DNA from: Burkholderia glumae LMG 2196 = ATCC 33617
GTDB lineage: Bacteria; Pseudomonadota; Gammaproteobacteria; Burkholderiales; Burkholderiaceae
Direction of reading: 5' to 3'
Length of the DNA stretch: 64,000 bases
Assembly: GCF_000960995.1 (NCBI RefSeq)
Contig: NZ_CP009434.1
Coordinates: forward strand, 1,550,001-1,614,000
Positions 16,344-25,420 of the stretch are shown in pieces. The stretch's first letter is position 1. Each line of letters opens with the position of its first letter. The notes under the pieces were generated by a model. It saw only the letters and a program-made list of their open reading frames with translations, was not told the DNA's origin and ran no database searches. The translations under genes and the position numbers were made by a program.

Positions 16344-17741
16344 ATGGAAATCTTCGACGCATTGCATCTGGCGCGCCTGCAGTTCGCGTTCACGGTGTCG
16401 TTTCACATCGTGTTCCCCGCGATCAGCATCGGCATGGCCAGTTTTCTGGCGGTGCTCGAGGGCATGTGGCTGAGGACGGGCGATGCGTCGTACAAGGACA
16501 TGTTCCTGTTCTGGTCGAAGATCTTCGCGGTCGGCTTCGGCATGGGGGTGATCTCGGGCGTGGTGATGGCCTACGAGATCGGCACCAACTGGGGCGGCTT
16601 CTCGCGCATCGCGGGCAGCGTCACCGGCCCGCTGCTGACCTACGAAGTGCTGACGGCCTTCTTTCTGGAGGCCGGCTTTCTCGGCGTGATGCTGTTCGGC
16701 TGGCAGCGCGTGAGCGCGCGCGCGCATTATTTCGCCACGCTGATGGTGGCGCTCGGCACGCTGATCTCGACCTTCTGGATCCTCGCCTCGAACAGCTTCA
16801 TGCAGACGCCGCAGGGCTTCGGCATCGAGGACGGCCGGATCGTGCCGGTGGACTGGTGGAAGATCGTTTTCAACCCGTCGTTTCCGTATCGGCTGCTGCA
16901 CATGACCACGGCCGCGTTCATCGTCGCGGGCTTCCTCGTGGCGGCCTGCGGCGCATGGCACCTGCTGAAGGGGCGGCGCGATGCGGCCGTCAAGCGCAGC
17001 TTCTCGATGGCGCTGTGGCTGCTGCTGCCGCTGGTGCCGATCCAGATCGCGATCGGCGACGCGCACGGCCTGAACACGCGCGAATACCAGCCGGCCAAGA
17101 TCGCGGCGATCGAGGGCGTGTGGGAAACCGAGCCGGGCGGCACCGCGCTGAACCTGGTCGGGCTGCCCGACATGCAGGCCGAGCTCACGCGCTACGCGAT
17201 CCGCGTGCCGCATCTGGGCAGCCTGATCCTCACCCACAGCTGGAACGGCGAGATCCGCGGCCTGAAGACCTTCCCGCCCGAGGACAGGCCCTACTCGCCG
17301 ATCCTGTTCTGGACCTTCCGCGTGATGGCGGGGCTCGGCTTCCTGATGCTGTTCGCGGTGCTGCTCGGCTGGTGGCTGCGGCGCGGCGGCCGGCTCTACG
17401 AGTCGCGCGTGTTCCAGCGCTTCATGCTGTGGATGGGGCCGTCGGGCATCGTGGCGCTGCTGGCCGGCTGGATCACCACCGAGGTGGGGCGCCAGCCGTG
17501 GACCGTCTACGGCGTGCTGCGCACCGAGCAGTCGGTATCGCCGCTCACCGGCCAGCAGGTCGGCGTCACGCTGCTGCTGTTCGTGATCGTCTACTTTCTC
17601 GTCTTCGGCACCGGCGTCTACTACATGCTGAAGCTGATGAAAAAAGGCCCCTCGGCCGGCCACGACGCGTCGCAGGCCGCCCATCCCGCGCTGCATGCCC
17701 GGGCGCTGTCGCGCCCGCTCGATTCGATCGACGGAGAGTGA
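16344..17741 (+). CDS. cioA: Cytochrome bd-type (cyanide-insensitive) quinol oxidase subunit I
   Basis: This 465-residue membrane protein is the haem-bearing subunit of a bd-type quinol oxidase, which oxidises ubiquinol and reduces oxygen without pumping protons. About nine transmembrane helices are present. The haem b595 ligand is His21 (QFAFTVSFHIVFP); His in YRLLHMTTAAF and the quinol-site segment WLLLPLVPIQIAIGDAHG follow. The stretch after GDAHG is short, the small Q-loop of the CioA type rather than E. coli CydA. The ATG at 16344 has GGAGG 4 bases upstream. It is followed after 4 bases by cioB. Bd oxidases confer tolerance to low oxygen, cyanide and nitric oxide. Confidence 0.93.
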   Translation: MEIFDALHLARLQFAFTVSFHIVFPAISIGMASFLAVLEGMWLRTGDASYKDMFLFWSKIFAVGFGMGVISGVVMAYEIGTNWGGFSRIAGSVTGPLLTYEVLTAFFLEAGFLGVMLFGWQRVSARAHYFATLMVALGTLISTFWILASNSFMQTPQGFGIEDGRIVPVDWWKIVFNPSFPYRLLHMTTAAFIVAGFLVAACGAWHLLKGRRDAAVKRSFSMALWLLLPLVPIQIAIGDAHGLNTREYQPAKIAAIEGVWETEPGGTALNLVGLPDMQAELTRYAIRVPHLGSLILTHSWNGEIRGLKTFPPEDRPYSPILFWTFRVMAGLGFLMLFAVLLGWWLRRGGRLYESRVFQRFMLWMGPSGIVALLAGWITTEVGRQPWTVYGVLRTEQSVSPLTGQQVGVTLLLFVIVYFLVFGTGVYYMLKLMKKGPSAGHDASQAAHPALHARALSRPLDSIDGE

Positions 17742-17745
17742 CACG

Positions 17746-18753
17746 ATGGTTCTCGACCTTGCCGTGCTGTGGGCGCTGATCGTCGGGCTCGGCGTATTCC
17801 TCTACGTGATGCTCGACGGCTTCGATCTCGGCATCGGCCTGCTGTTTCCGTTCTTCGACGCCGAGCGCGAGCGCCAGGTGATGCTCAACACGGTCGCGCC
17901 GGTGTGGGACGGCAACGAGACGTTCCTGGTGCTGGGCGGCGCGGTGCTGTACGGCGCGTTCCCGGTGGCCTACGCCACGCTGCTGCCGGCCAACTACCTG
18001 CCGCTGATCCTGATGGTGATCGGGCTGATTTTCCGCGGCGCCGCGTTCGAGCTGCGTGCCAAGGCGGTGCGCACGCAGAACCTGTGGGATCTCGCGTTCA
18101 TCGGCGGCTCGACGCTCGCCACCTTCTGCCAGGGCGTCGTGCTCGGCTCGCTGCTGCAGGGCACGAGGATCGTCGACGGCAGCTTCGCCGGCGATCCGTT
18201 CGGCTGGCTCTCGCCGTTCAGCGTGTTCTGCGGCTTCTGCCTGCTGATCACCTACGCCACGCTCGGCTGCGGCTGGATCATCTGGAAGACCGACGGCGCG
18301 CTGCAGGCGAAGGCCTATTTCCTGATGAAGCCGCTCTGTTTGCTGCTGCTCGGCGCGATCTTCCTGGTCAGCGCCTGGACCGTGATCGGGCTGCCGGCCG
18401 TGGCCGACCGCTGGTTCGGCGGCGGCCGCCTGCTGATGTTCTCGCCGGTGCCGATCCTGGTGCTCGCCTGTGCGGCGGGCATCGTGCGCGCGGTGCACCG
18501 GCGCCGCGACACGCATCCGTTCGTGCTCACGCTGGCGATCCTGTTCCTCGGCTACACGGGCCTCGTGATCAGCATCTGGCCGAATCTCGTGCCGCCTTCG
18601 CTGAGCATCTGGCAGGCGTCCTCGCCGGCCAAGAGCCAGTGGTTCATCCTGGTCGGCACGGTGATCGTGCTGCCGGTCATCCTCGTCTACAACTTCATGC
18701 AGTACCGCGTGTTCCGCGGCAAGGTGCGCGAGGGCGACGCCGGCTATCACTGA
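17746..18753 (+). CDS. cioB: Cytochrome bd-type quinol oxidase subunit II
   Basis: This 335-residue subunit of the bd-type oxidase pairs with CioA. It has eight or so membrane helices and the family signature VMLDGFDLGIGLLFPF near the start, then NTVAPVWDGNETFLVLGG and the GAAFELRAKA loop. CydB-type subunits stabilise the complex and line the access paths. The ATG at 17746 lies 4 bases after the cioA stop, with GGAGAG overlapping the cioA end, so the two are translationally coupled. No small CydX/DUF2474-type gene follows, although many cio operons have one. Confidence 0.93.
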   Translation: MVLDLAVLWALIVGLGVFLYVMLDGFDLGIGLLFPFFDAERERQVMLNTVAPVWDGNETFLVLGGAVLYGAFPVAYATLLPANYLPLILMVIGLIFRGAAFELRAKAVRTQNLWDLAFIGGSTLATFCQGVVLGSLLQGTRIVDGSFAGDPFGWLSPFSVFCGFCLLITYATLGCGWIIWKTDGALQAKAYFLMKPLCLLLLGAIFLVSAWTVIGLPAVADRWFGGGRLLMFSPVPILVLACAAGIVRAVHRRRDTHPFVLTLAILFLGYTGLVISIWPNLVPPSLSIWQASSPAKSQWFILVGTVIVLPVILVYNFMQYRVFRGKVREGDAGYH

Positions 18754-19380
18754 GCGGCGGCGCGCCCGTGCGCTCACGCAAGCGGCCCGCCGCCGCGGCG
18801 AGGCTGCCTGCCGGCGCCGGATTTGCCGCCGCGCGAACGTGCAGGCTCGTGCAAAAGGCGATATATTTGCGACCCTGTTGAAAGGAGCCGAAAGTTTCAG
18901 CGTCCGTCACGCCGAGACGGCCGGCATGCCGCGGCGCCGCAGCCGACCTGCATGCCCAGCGTTCAGACGGTGAGACGGGCGTGACAGGCAGGCAAGCCGG
19001 GTGGGCGTTCCGGATGTTTGCTCGGGGGGCGCGTGTCATGGCGCCTGTCGTGCCGCCTCGCCGCGCGCGGGAGGCGAGGGCCGCTGTCGGGCACGCGCGG
19101 CCGCGCATCGCCTTGCCGCGCTCGGCGCCGGCGAAGTCGCCCGGCGCCTCGCAGGCCGCGCGGCCCGGTCCCCGTTCCCCCCTTGCGTTCGCGCCCGCGC
19201 GGGCGCGTGCCGCCGCCGGCATTGCGCGTAGCGGCCGCGGCGGCCGCCATGGGCGCGCGTCATGCACCGGCCATTGCGTGGCTCGCGGCTTCGTGGCCGA
19301 TATAAAAAAATGATGGAGGATGACCTGCGCGCCTCGGTTGCGCAGTTTTGTGGATTAACCATCTTAAAAAGGTTGGGATC
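18754..19380. other. Intergenic region upstream of gcd
   Basis: No gene is supported in 627 bases, which are GC-rich with long alternating open frames that look like shadows. A TATAAA at 19301-19306 is a plausible -10 for gcd. A hairpin with a T-run in the leader is annotated separately. Confidence 0.5.
19325..19349 (+). terminator. Hairpin with T-run in the gcd leader (attenuator-like)
   Basis: CTGCGC and GCGCAG form a 6-base stem around a 9-base loop, directly followed by TTTT. It lies between the probable -10 at 19301 and the gcd ATG at 19381, so it would be transcribed in the gcd leader. It could also terminate read-through from upstream. Confidence 0.4.
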
Positions 19381-21894
19381 ATGTCAAGACAATCCTCGTC
19401 GCTCGGTGTCGTCCGCGGGCTGACGCTGCTGTTCGCCGTGCTTGCCGGGCTGTACCTGCTGGTCGGCGGCGTCTGGCTCGCCGCGATCGGCGGCTCGGCA
19501 TACTACGTGGTAGCCGGCCTCGTGCTGCTGGTATTCGCCTGGCTGATCCGAGGCCGCCGCGCCATCGCGCTCTCGGTCTATGCGCTGCTGCTGGTGGGCA
19601 CGGCGATCTGGGCGGTGGGCGAATCCGGCTTCGACTTCTGGGCGCTCGCGCCGCGCTCGGGCGTGCTGGTGGTGTTCGGCGTCTGGCTGCTGCTGCTCGT
19701 CACGCGCAAGCTCGACGGCGCGCGCGCCGCGAACGGCTGGGCCCTGGCCGCCTCGCTGGTGGTCTGGGCGGGCGTGCTGGGGTACGCGAACTTCAACGAT
19801 CCGCAGGAGCTGAACGGCACGCTCGCGGCCGCCGCGCCCGCGAAAACCTCGCCCGTGCCCGGCATCGCCGACGCCGACTGGCCCGCCTACGGCCGCACCC
19901 AGGACGGCACCCGCTATTCGCCGCTCAAGCAGATCACGCCCGATAACGTGAAGAACCTGCAGGTGGCGTGGACCTTCCGCACCGGCGACATGAAAGGCCC
20001 CAACGACCCGGGCGAGATCACGGCCGAGGTCACGCCGATCAAGGTCGGCAATCTGCTCTACCTCTGCTCGCCGCACCAGATCCTGTTCGCGCTCGACGCG
20101 ACTACCGGCAAGCTCGCCTGGAAGTTCGACCCGCGCCTGAAGAACGACCCGTCGTTCCAGCACGTGACCTGCCGCGGCGTGTCGTATCACGACCTGTCGG
20201 CGGGGGGGCAGGCGGCTGCCGCGCCGCCGGCCGCCCCGGCCATGACGGCCGCCGCCGCGCCCGCTTCGGGCACGGCGGTTGCTGGCGACGCCAGCGCGGC
20301 CGATGCCGCGGCCAGCGCGCCGGCCGCTCCGGCCCCGGCCGCGACCACCGCGCAAGCCTCGCCGGCCGCCTGCACGCGCCGCATCTATCTGCCCGTCAAC
20401 GACGGCCACCTCTATGCGCTCGACGCGCTGACGGGCCAGCGCTGCGCCGATTTCGGCAACAACGGCGATCTCGACCTGCAGCACGCCCAGCCGGTGACCA
20501 CGCCGGGCATGTACGAGCCGACCTCGCCGCCCGTCGTCACGAACAGCGTGATCGTGGTCGCCGGCGCGGTCGAGGACAATTTCTCGACGCGCGAACCGTC
20601 CGGCGTGATCCGCGGCTTCGACGTGCGCACCGGCAAGCTGGTCTGGGCGTTCGATCCGGGCGCGAAGGATCCCAACCACATTCCCGGCCCGGGCCAGCAC
20701 TACACCTGGAACTCGCCGAACTCGTGGGCACCGTCGGCCTACGATGCCAAGCTCGACATCGTCTATCTGCCGATGGGCGTGACCACCCCCGACATCTGGG
20801 GCGGCAACCGCACGCCGGAGCAGGAGCGCTACGCGAGCGGCGTGCTCGCGCTGCATGCGTCCACCGGCAAGCTGGCCTGGTTCTACCAGACCTCGCATCA
20901 CGATCTCTGGGACATGGACCAGCCGGCGCAGCCCACGCTCGCCGACATCACCGACAAGAACGGCAAGACGGTGCCCGTGGTGTACGCGCCGGCCAAGACC
21001 GGCAACATCTTCGTGCTGGACCGCCGTACCGGCACGCCGGTGGTGCCGGCCCCCGAGCTGCCGGTGCCGCAGGGCCCCGCCAAGGGTGACCGGCTCTCGC
21101 CGACCCAGCCGTTCTCCGATCTCACCTTCCGTCCGAAGCAGAAGCTCACCGACGCGGACATGTGGGGCGCGACGATGTTCGACCAGCTCGTGTGCCGCGT
21201 GATGTTCCATCAGCTGCGCTACGAAGGCACCTTCACGCCGCCGTCGGAGCAGGGCACGCTGGTGTTTCCGGGCAACCTCGGGATGTTCGAGTGGGGCGGC
21301 ATCGCCGTCGACACCGACCGCCAGATCGCGATCGCCAACCCGATCGCGCTGCCGTTCGTCTCGCGCCTGATCCCGCGCGGCCCGGGCAACCCGATGGAGC
21401 CGGAGCCGGGCGCCAAGGGCAGCGGCACCGAATCGGGCATCCAGCCGCAATACGGCGTGCCCTACGGCGTGACGCTGAACCCGTTCCTCTCGCCGCTCGG
21501 CCTGCCTTGCAAGCAGCCGGCCTGGGGCTATGTGTCGGCGATCGACCTGAAGACCAACCAGATCGTCTGGAAGCGCCGCATCGGCACGGTGCGCGACAGC
21601 TCGCCGGTGCCGCTGCCGTTCCGGATGGGCATGCCGATGCTGGGCGGCCCGGCCACCACCGCGGGCGGCGTGTTCTTCATCGGCGCGACCGCGGACAACT
21701 ACATCCGCGCCTACGACACCGACAACGGCAAGCTGCTGTGGCAGCAGCGCCTGCCGGCCGGCGGCCAGGCCACGCCGATGACTTACGAGGCCAACGGCCG
21801 CCAGTACGTGGTGATCTCCGCGGGCGGCCACGGCTCGTTCGGCACCAAGCTCGGCGACTACATCATCGCCTACGCGCTGCCCGACACGAAGTAA
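19381..21894 (+). CDS. gcd: Membrane-bound PQQ-dependent glucose dehydrogenase
   Basis: This 837-residue quinoprotein oxidises aldoses, chiefly glucose, to gluconolactone in the periplasm and passes electrons to ubiquinone; the acid made can dissolve mineral phosphate. Five membrane helices fill residues 1-140. The PQQ beta-propeller starts at DWPAYGRTQDGTRYSPLKQI and shows WAFDPGAKDPN, TSHHDLWDMDQPAQP and a terminal GGHGSFGTKLGDYIIAYALP. Compared with E. coli Gcd (796 residues), there is an extra segment of about 50 residues made almost wholly of Ala, Pro, Ser and Thr (20203-20365) between CRGVSYHDL and TRRIYLPVND, probably a flexible surface loop. No pqq biosynthesis genes are in the window. 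A terminator follows. Confidence 0.93.
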   Translation: MSRQSSSLGVVRGLTLLFAVLAGLYLLVGGVWLAAIGGSAYYVVAGLVLLVFAWLIRGRRAIALSVYALLLVGTAIWAVGESGFDFWALAPRSGVLVVFGVWLLLLVTRKLDGARAANGWALAASLVVWAGVLGYANFNDPQELNGTLAAAAPAKTSPVPGIADADWPAYGRTQDGTRYSPLKQITPDNVKNLQVAWTFRTGDMKGPNDPGEITAEVTPIKVGNLLYLCSPHQILFALDATTGKLAWKFDPRLKNDPSFQHVTCRGVSYHDLSAGGQAAAAPPAAPAMTAAAAPASGTAVAGDASAADAAASAPAAPAPAATTAQASPAACTRRIYLPVNDGHLYALDALTGQRCADFGNNGDLDLQHAQPVTTPGMYEPTSPPVVTNSVIVVAGAVEDNFSTREPSGVIRGFDVRTGKLVWAFDPGAKDPNHIPGPGQHYTWNSPNSWAPSAYDAKLDIVYLPMGVTTPDIWGGNRTPEQERYASGVLALHASTGKLAWFYQTSHHDLWDMDQPAQPTLADITDKNGKTVPVVYAPAKTGNIFVLDRRTGTPVVPAPELPVPQGPAKGDRLSPTQPFSDLTFRPKQKLTDADMWGATMFDQLVCRVMFHQLRYEGTFTPPSEQGTLVFPGNLGMFEWGGIAVDTDRQIAIANPIALPFVSRLIPRGPGNPMEPEPGAKGSGTESGIQPQYGVPYGVTLNPFLSPLGLPCKQPAWGYVSAIDLKTNQIVWKRRIGTVRDSSPVPLPFRMGMPMLGGPATTAGGVFFIGATADNYIRAYDTDNGKLLWQQRLPAGGQATPMTYEANGRQYVVISAGGHGSFGTKLGDYIIAYALPDTK

Positions 21895-21972
21895 GCCGGC
21901 CGCGAGGCCGCGATCGGCCATGGCGGGGTACGGTGCGGCGGATGCGCGCCGTGCCTGGCCGGTGCCGCCCAT

Positions 21973-22008
21973 GCCGGTGCGAACGGCCTGCCGTCGCACC
22001 GGCTTTTT
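21973..22008 (+). terminator. Rho-independent terminator of gcd
   Basis: A 10-base perfect stem GCCGGTGCGA / TCGCACCGGC with an 11-base loop is followed by TTTTT, about 80 bases after the gcd stop. Confidence 0.85.
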
Positions 22009-22158
22009 ACTGTGAGTTTGTCTTTGCCGTTCGTTTCGGCCCGACAGGCGCGCGCGATGCCGGTGCCCGCATGGGCGCGCGGTGCGCCGGCCGCCGCGGG
22101 CCGCCGGAGCCGTTCATCGATGCTTGCCGATTTCGTTGCAAACACAACTTCCCCGCCG

Positions 22159-23196
22159 ATGGCCGCGTCGCGCACCGGCCGGCGCGCGGCCGCCGCATCG
22201 GCGTGGCTCGCGCTCGGGCTGCATGCGGGCGCCTGCGCCGCGCAGGGCTCGGTCACGCTGTACGGCCTGCTCGACACCAGTGTGGAGGTGACCAACCCGG
22301 GCTCGGGCTGGGTGCCGCGGCTCGACTCGGGCGCCTATCGCGGCTCGCGCATCGGCGTGCGCGGCAGCGAGCCGATCGGCGGCGGGCTGCGCGTGCTGTT
22401 CGCGCTTGAGAGCGGCTTCGGCTCCAACGACGGCATGCTTTCCACGGCCGGCACGCTGTTCAACCGGCAGGCCTGGGTCGGGCTGGGCGCGCCGTGGGGC
22501 GAGCTGCGCGTGGGCCGCCAGTATTCGCCGATCTACATCCCGTTCAAAGGCCAGATCGACGCGTTCGGCGCGGGCACGATCGCCTCGGGCCTCGACAATC
22601 TGTCGAAGATCACGCCTTACGATAGCAATGCGGTCAGCTACCTGTCGCCCGATTTCCACGGCTTCACCACCACGCTGATGGTGTCGCTGCGCGATCCGTC
22701 GGGCGGCGGCGCGAACGGACTGGGCGGCAGCATCGCCACCGTCGCGTACCGGCACGGGCCGCTGCGAATCGCGTTCGCCCATCAGCAGACCAACGGCGCC
22801 GGGGCGCTGCGTGCGAATCTCGGCGGCGTGTCCTGGGCGCTCGGGCGGCTCACGGCGTTCGTCTCGATGTTCAACGGCGACGGCGGCACGCCGCGCTATC
22901 ACGACGACGGCATGGCCGTGTCGATGCGCTACGCGATGAGCTCGCGGCTCGGTGCCTCGCTCGGCTATACCTTCCTGCGCGACTGCTCGGGCGGCGGCAA
23001 CGACGCGGACCAGTTCAGCGCCGCGGCCGAATACGATCTCTCGCCGCGCGTGCTGCTCTATGCGAGCGCCGGCTGGCTGCGCAATCGCGGCGCTGCCAGC
23101 TTCACGCTGCGCGGCGTGAACGTGACGGGGCTCACGCCCGCGTATCCGGGCGCGACCGTGAAGGGCGTGCAACTGGGGATGATCGAGCGGTTCTGA
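22159..23196 (+). CDS. Gram-negative porin (Burkholderia OmpC-like)
   Basis: This 345-residue outer-membrane beta-barrel belongs to the trimeric porins of Burkholderiales. A signal peptide (MAASRTGRRAAAASAWLALG, ending ACA-AQG) leads into the hallmark start GSVTLYGLLDTSVEV. The barrel follows with SRIGVRGSEPIGGGLRVLFA, FNRQAWVGLGAPWGELRVGR, and closes with MIERF, the C-terminal aromatic needed for BAM assembly. Alternative starts at 22012 and 22120 exist in frame; I prefer 22159 because it places the signal peptide at the N-terminus. One unpaired Cys in FLRDCSGGG is unusual for a barrel. It diffuses small solutes; specificity is unknown. It is monocistronic, after the gcd terminator. Confidence 0.85.
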   Translation: MAASRTGRRAAAASAWLALGLHAGACAAQGSVTLYGLLDTSVEVTNPGSGWVPRLDSGAYRGSRIGVRGSEPIGGGLRVLFALESGFGSNDGMLSTAGTLFNRQAWVGLGAPWGELRVGRQYSPIYIPFKGQIDAFGAGTIASGLDNLSKITPYDSNAVSYLSPDFHGFTTTLMVSLRDPSGGGANGLGGSIATVAYRHGPLRIAFAHQQTNGAGALRANLGGVSWALGRLTAFVSMFNGDGGTPRYHDDGMAVSMRYAMSSRLGASLGYTFLRDCSGGGNDADQFSAAAEYDLSPRVLLYASAGWLRNRGAASFTLRGVNVTGLTPAYPGATVKGVQLGMIERF

Positions 23197-23219
23197 GCGT
23201 GGCCCGGCCCGCGCCCGGC

Positions 23220-23258
23220 GGCGCGGCCGCCCGCGGCCCCGGAGCTCGCGGCCGCGCC
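23220..23258. terminator. GC-rich hairpin between convergent porin and M50 genes
   Basis: A perfect 11-base stem (GGCGCGGCCGC / GCGGCCGCGCC) lies between convergent stop codons. There is no T-run, so it is a possible bidirectional stop only. Confidence 0.4.
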
Positions 23259-23289
23259 GGCGGCAAGGCCAGCGGGCGCCGCCGCGCCC

Positions 23290-25404
23290 TCAAAACCCCG
23301 CTTCGCGCTGCAGCACCGCCGCCACGAACCGAATGCCCTGGCCGAGGTAGCTCTCGCGCCCCGCGCCGAGCTGCACCGTACCCGGCACCTCGCGCCCCAG
23401 TCCGTCGCCGCCGCTGCATTCACCGAAACGCACCTGCCAGGTGGCGGCGAGCGGCACCAGCTGATGCGTCCTCGCGTCCTGCTCGGCCGGGATCGGGCCG
23501 CCGTAGGTGCTGGCCACCGACGGCGCGTCGAGCGTGGCCAGGTTGACCTTGTCGATCGCGTCGATCCGGCAGCGGCGCGCCGCGAGTTCGGGCAGGCTCG
23601 CCACGAAGCTGGCCGACTGCCCGGCCTTCAGGCGTGCCACGTCGTTCTCGCCCACGTAGGCGTCGCCCTTCACGGCGCCGGGCGCGATCAGGTCGTAGAT
23701 CCGTTCGCCGCGCGGCAGCCAGGTGCCGGGCGCCTGCGCGTCGTCGTTGGCCTGCACGGTGCCGTCGAATGGCGCGCGGATCGTCAGCTGCGCGATCTGC
23801 GCCTGCAGCCCGGCCACGGTCTGGCGCGCCGAGGCCCAGCGATGCGAGAGCGCGGTGCCCTGCTTTTGCAGCCGCTCGTCGAACGGCTGCTGGTCCACTT
23901 CCCAATGCAGCATCGCCTCGTCGGCGCTGGCGGCGGCCAGCTTCGCGTCGAGTTCGGGCGACACCAGCACGGCGAGCGTGTCGCCGGCGCGCACCCGCTG
24001 GCCGTCGCGCGCCGGCGTCGGGGTGGCGGCGAGATAGCCGGGCGCGACGGTGTAGAGGCCCTGCGCGCGTTGCGGCGCGAGCACGGCCGGTGCGCTCACG
24101 CCGGCATGCCACGGCAGCACCAGCAAGCCCAGCAGCGCGGCGCCGAGCAGCGCGCTGCGGCGTGTCTCGCGGCACCAGCGCAGCGCATCGCGGCGCCGCC
24201 AGGTGAGCGTCGCCTCGCGCCAGACCGGGCGCACGATGAACCAGCCGAACTCGACGCAGAACAGCAGCATGCCGAGCAGCTTGAAGAACGCGTGATAGAC
24301 CACCAGCGCGATCGACATGAACACCACCAGCCGGTAGAGCCAGGTGGCGAACGAGAACGCGATCAGGAAGCGCCGCCGCGAGGCGCGGCACGGCTCGGGC
24401 TGCGGGTCGCCGAAGCCGAACAGCCACTCGCGCAGCCACCAGCGGCCGAGCGCGAACGCGCGGTCGTGCAGGTTCGGCATGTCGAGCCAGTCCGACAGCA
24501 GGAAATAGCCGTCGAAGCGCATGAACGGGCTGGCGTTGATGGCGAGCGTGGCCACCCAGGTGGTGGTGGCGAGCATGAACGCGCCGCCGCGCAGCGGCCC
24601 GTCGGGCAGCAGGCTCCAGGCCAGCGTCGCGAACGCGGCCAGCGCGATCTCGCTCAACATGCCGGCCGCGCCGATCCAGAGCCGGTCGCGCCGCGCCGGC
24701 ACCTTCCAGGCCTCGGTGGTGTCGGTGTAGAGCACCGGCAGCATCACCAGCAGCGCCACCCCCATGGTGGGCACGCGGCAGCCGTGGCGCTGCGCCGTGT
24801 AGGCGTGCGCGAACTCGTGCAGGATCTTCGCGAAGCCGAGCGCGATGCCCACGCCGACCAGGCCGCGCCAGTCGGCGTAGCCGTGGAAGGTGTGAACGAA
24901 CTCGTCCCAGTGGCGCGAGGCGAGGATCAGCCCGATCAGCGCGACGGCGGCCACCACGATCCACGACACCGGCCGGAACGCGAAGCGCACGTAGCGTTCG
25001 GTGGCGCGCAGCAGCGGCATCGGATGCCAGAGCGGAATCCGGATCATCAGGTAATGCTTGAGCAGCCACATCGCGTGCGAGGTGCGCTGCGCGGCGTCGT
25101 GCTGTTCGAGCCGCGCGGTGTCGGCGGCGCTCGCGGATACCAGCAGGTTCTGCTGGCGCAGCATGCGCGCGAGCGCCTCGAGCTCGTCGAGCGTCACGTG
25201 CAGCGTGGTTTCGCGATTGACGGCCTCGACGATCGCCTGCGCGTCGTCGAGCGGCCAGCGCGAGAGCATCTCGAAGGCCGGCCAGCCGATCTGGAAGAAA
25301 CGGTTGGCGGCGGGGTCGTGCAGCATCCAGGTCGGTGCGCCGTCGGGCGTGGCCGCGCCGGGCGAGAGCGTCAGCTCCTGGCGAAGTTGCGGAAGTCTTG
25401 GCAT
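23290..25404 (-). CDS. PqqD-like / M50 site-2-protease-like / HlyD adaptor fusion
   Basis: This 704-residue protein joins three modules. Residues 24-90 read as a PqqD-like winged-helix domain (WMLHDPAANRFFQIGWPAFE, then DELEALARMLRQQNLLV). Residues about 140-400 form the M50 intramembrane metallopeptidase core: HEFAH (His196, Glu197, His200) on one helix and ASPFMRFDGYFLL, with Asp298 as the third zinc ligand, on another. After a further membrane helix near 420-440, residues 445-700 form a HlyD-type adaptor with a lipoyl-like hairpin (GYLAATPTPARDGQRVRAGD; LTIRAPFDGTVQ) facing the periplasm. PqqD-like domains bind leader peptides in RiPP systems. It is the last gene of the export operon, 16 bases after the GAF-HlyD gene. 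It probably lies in the inner membrane and may recognise, cleave or hand over the giant protein; that is inference. Confidence 0.85.
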   Translation of the reverse strand: MPRLPQLRQELTLSPGAATPDGAPTWMLHDPAANRFFQIGWPAFEMLSRWPLDDAQAIVEAVNRETTLHVTLDELEALARMLRQQNLLVSASAADTARLEQHDAAQRTSHAMWLLKHYLMIRIPLWHPMPLLRATERYVRFAFRPVSWIVVAAVALIGLILASRHWDEFVHTFHGYADWRGLVGVGIALGFAKILHEFAHAYTAQRHGCRVPTMGVALLVMLPVLYTDTTEAWKVPARRDRLWIGAAGMLSEIALAAFATLAWSLLPDGPLRGGAFMLATTTWVATLAINASPFMRFDGYFLLSDWLDMPNLHDRAFALGRWWLREWLFGFGDPQPEPCRASRRRFLIAFSFATWLYRLVVFMSIALVVYHAFFKLLGMLLFCVEFGWFIVRPVWREATLTWRRRDALRWCRETRRSALLGAALLGLLVLPWHAGVSAPAVLAPQRAQGLYTVAPGYLAATPTPARDGQRVRAGDTLAVLVSPELDAKLAAASADEAMLHWEVDQQPFDERLQKQGTALSHRWASARQTVAGLQAQIAQLTIRAPFDGTVQANDDAQAPGTWLPRGERIYDLIAPGAVKGDAYVGENDVARLKAGQSASFVASLPELAARRCRIDAIDKVNLATLDAPSVASTYGGPIPAEQDARTHQLVPLAATWQVRFGECSGGDGLGREVPGTVQLGAGRESYLGQGIRFVAAVLQREAGF

Positions 25405-25420
25405 GGCGGCAAGCGTGGCG

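Noticed and set aside
18754..19380. Small genes in the cioB-gcd gap, including a CydX-type peptide
   Set aside because: The open frames are basic, Pro/Ala-rich shadows without ribosome-binding sites, and none codes a single membrane helix of CydX type.
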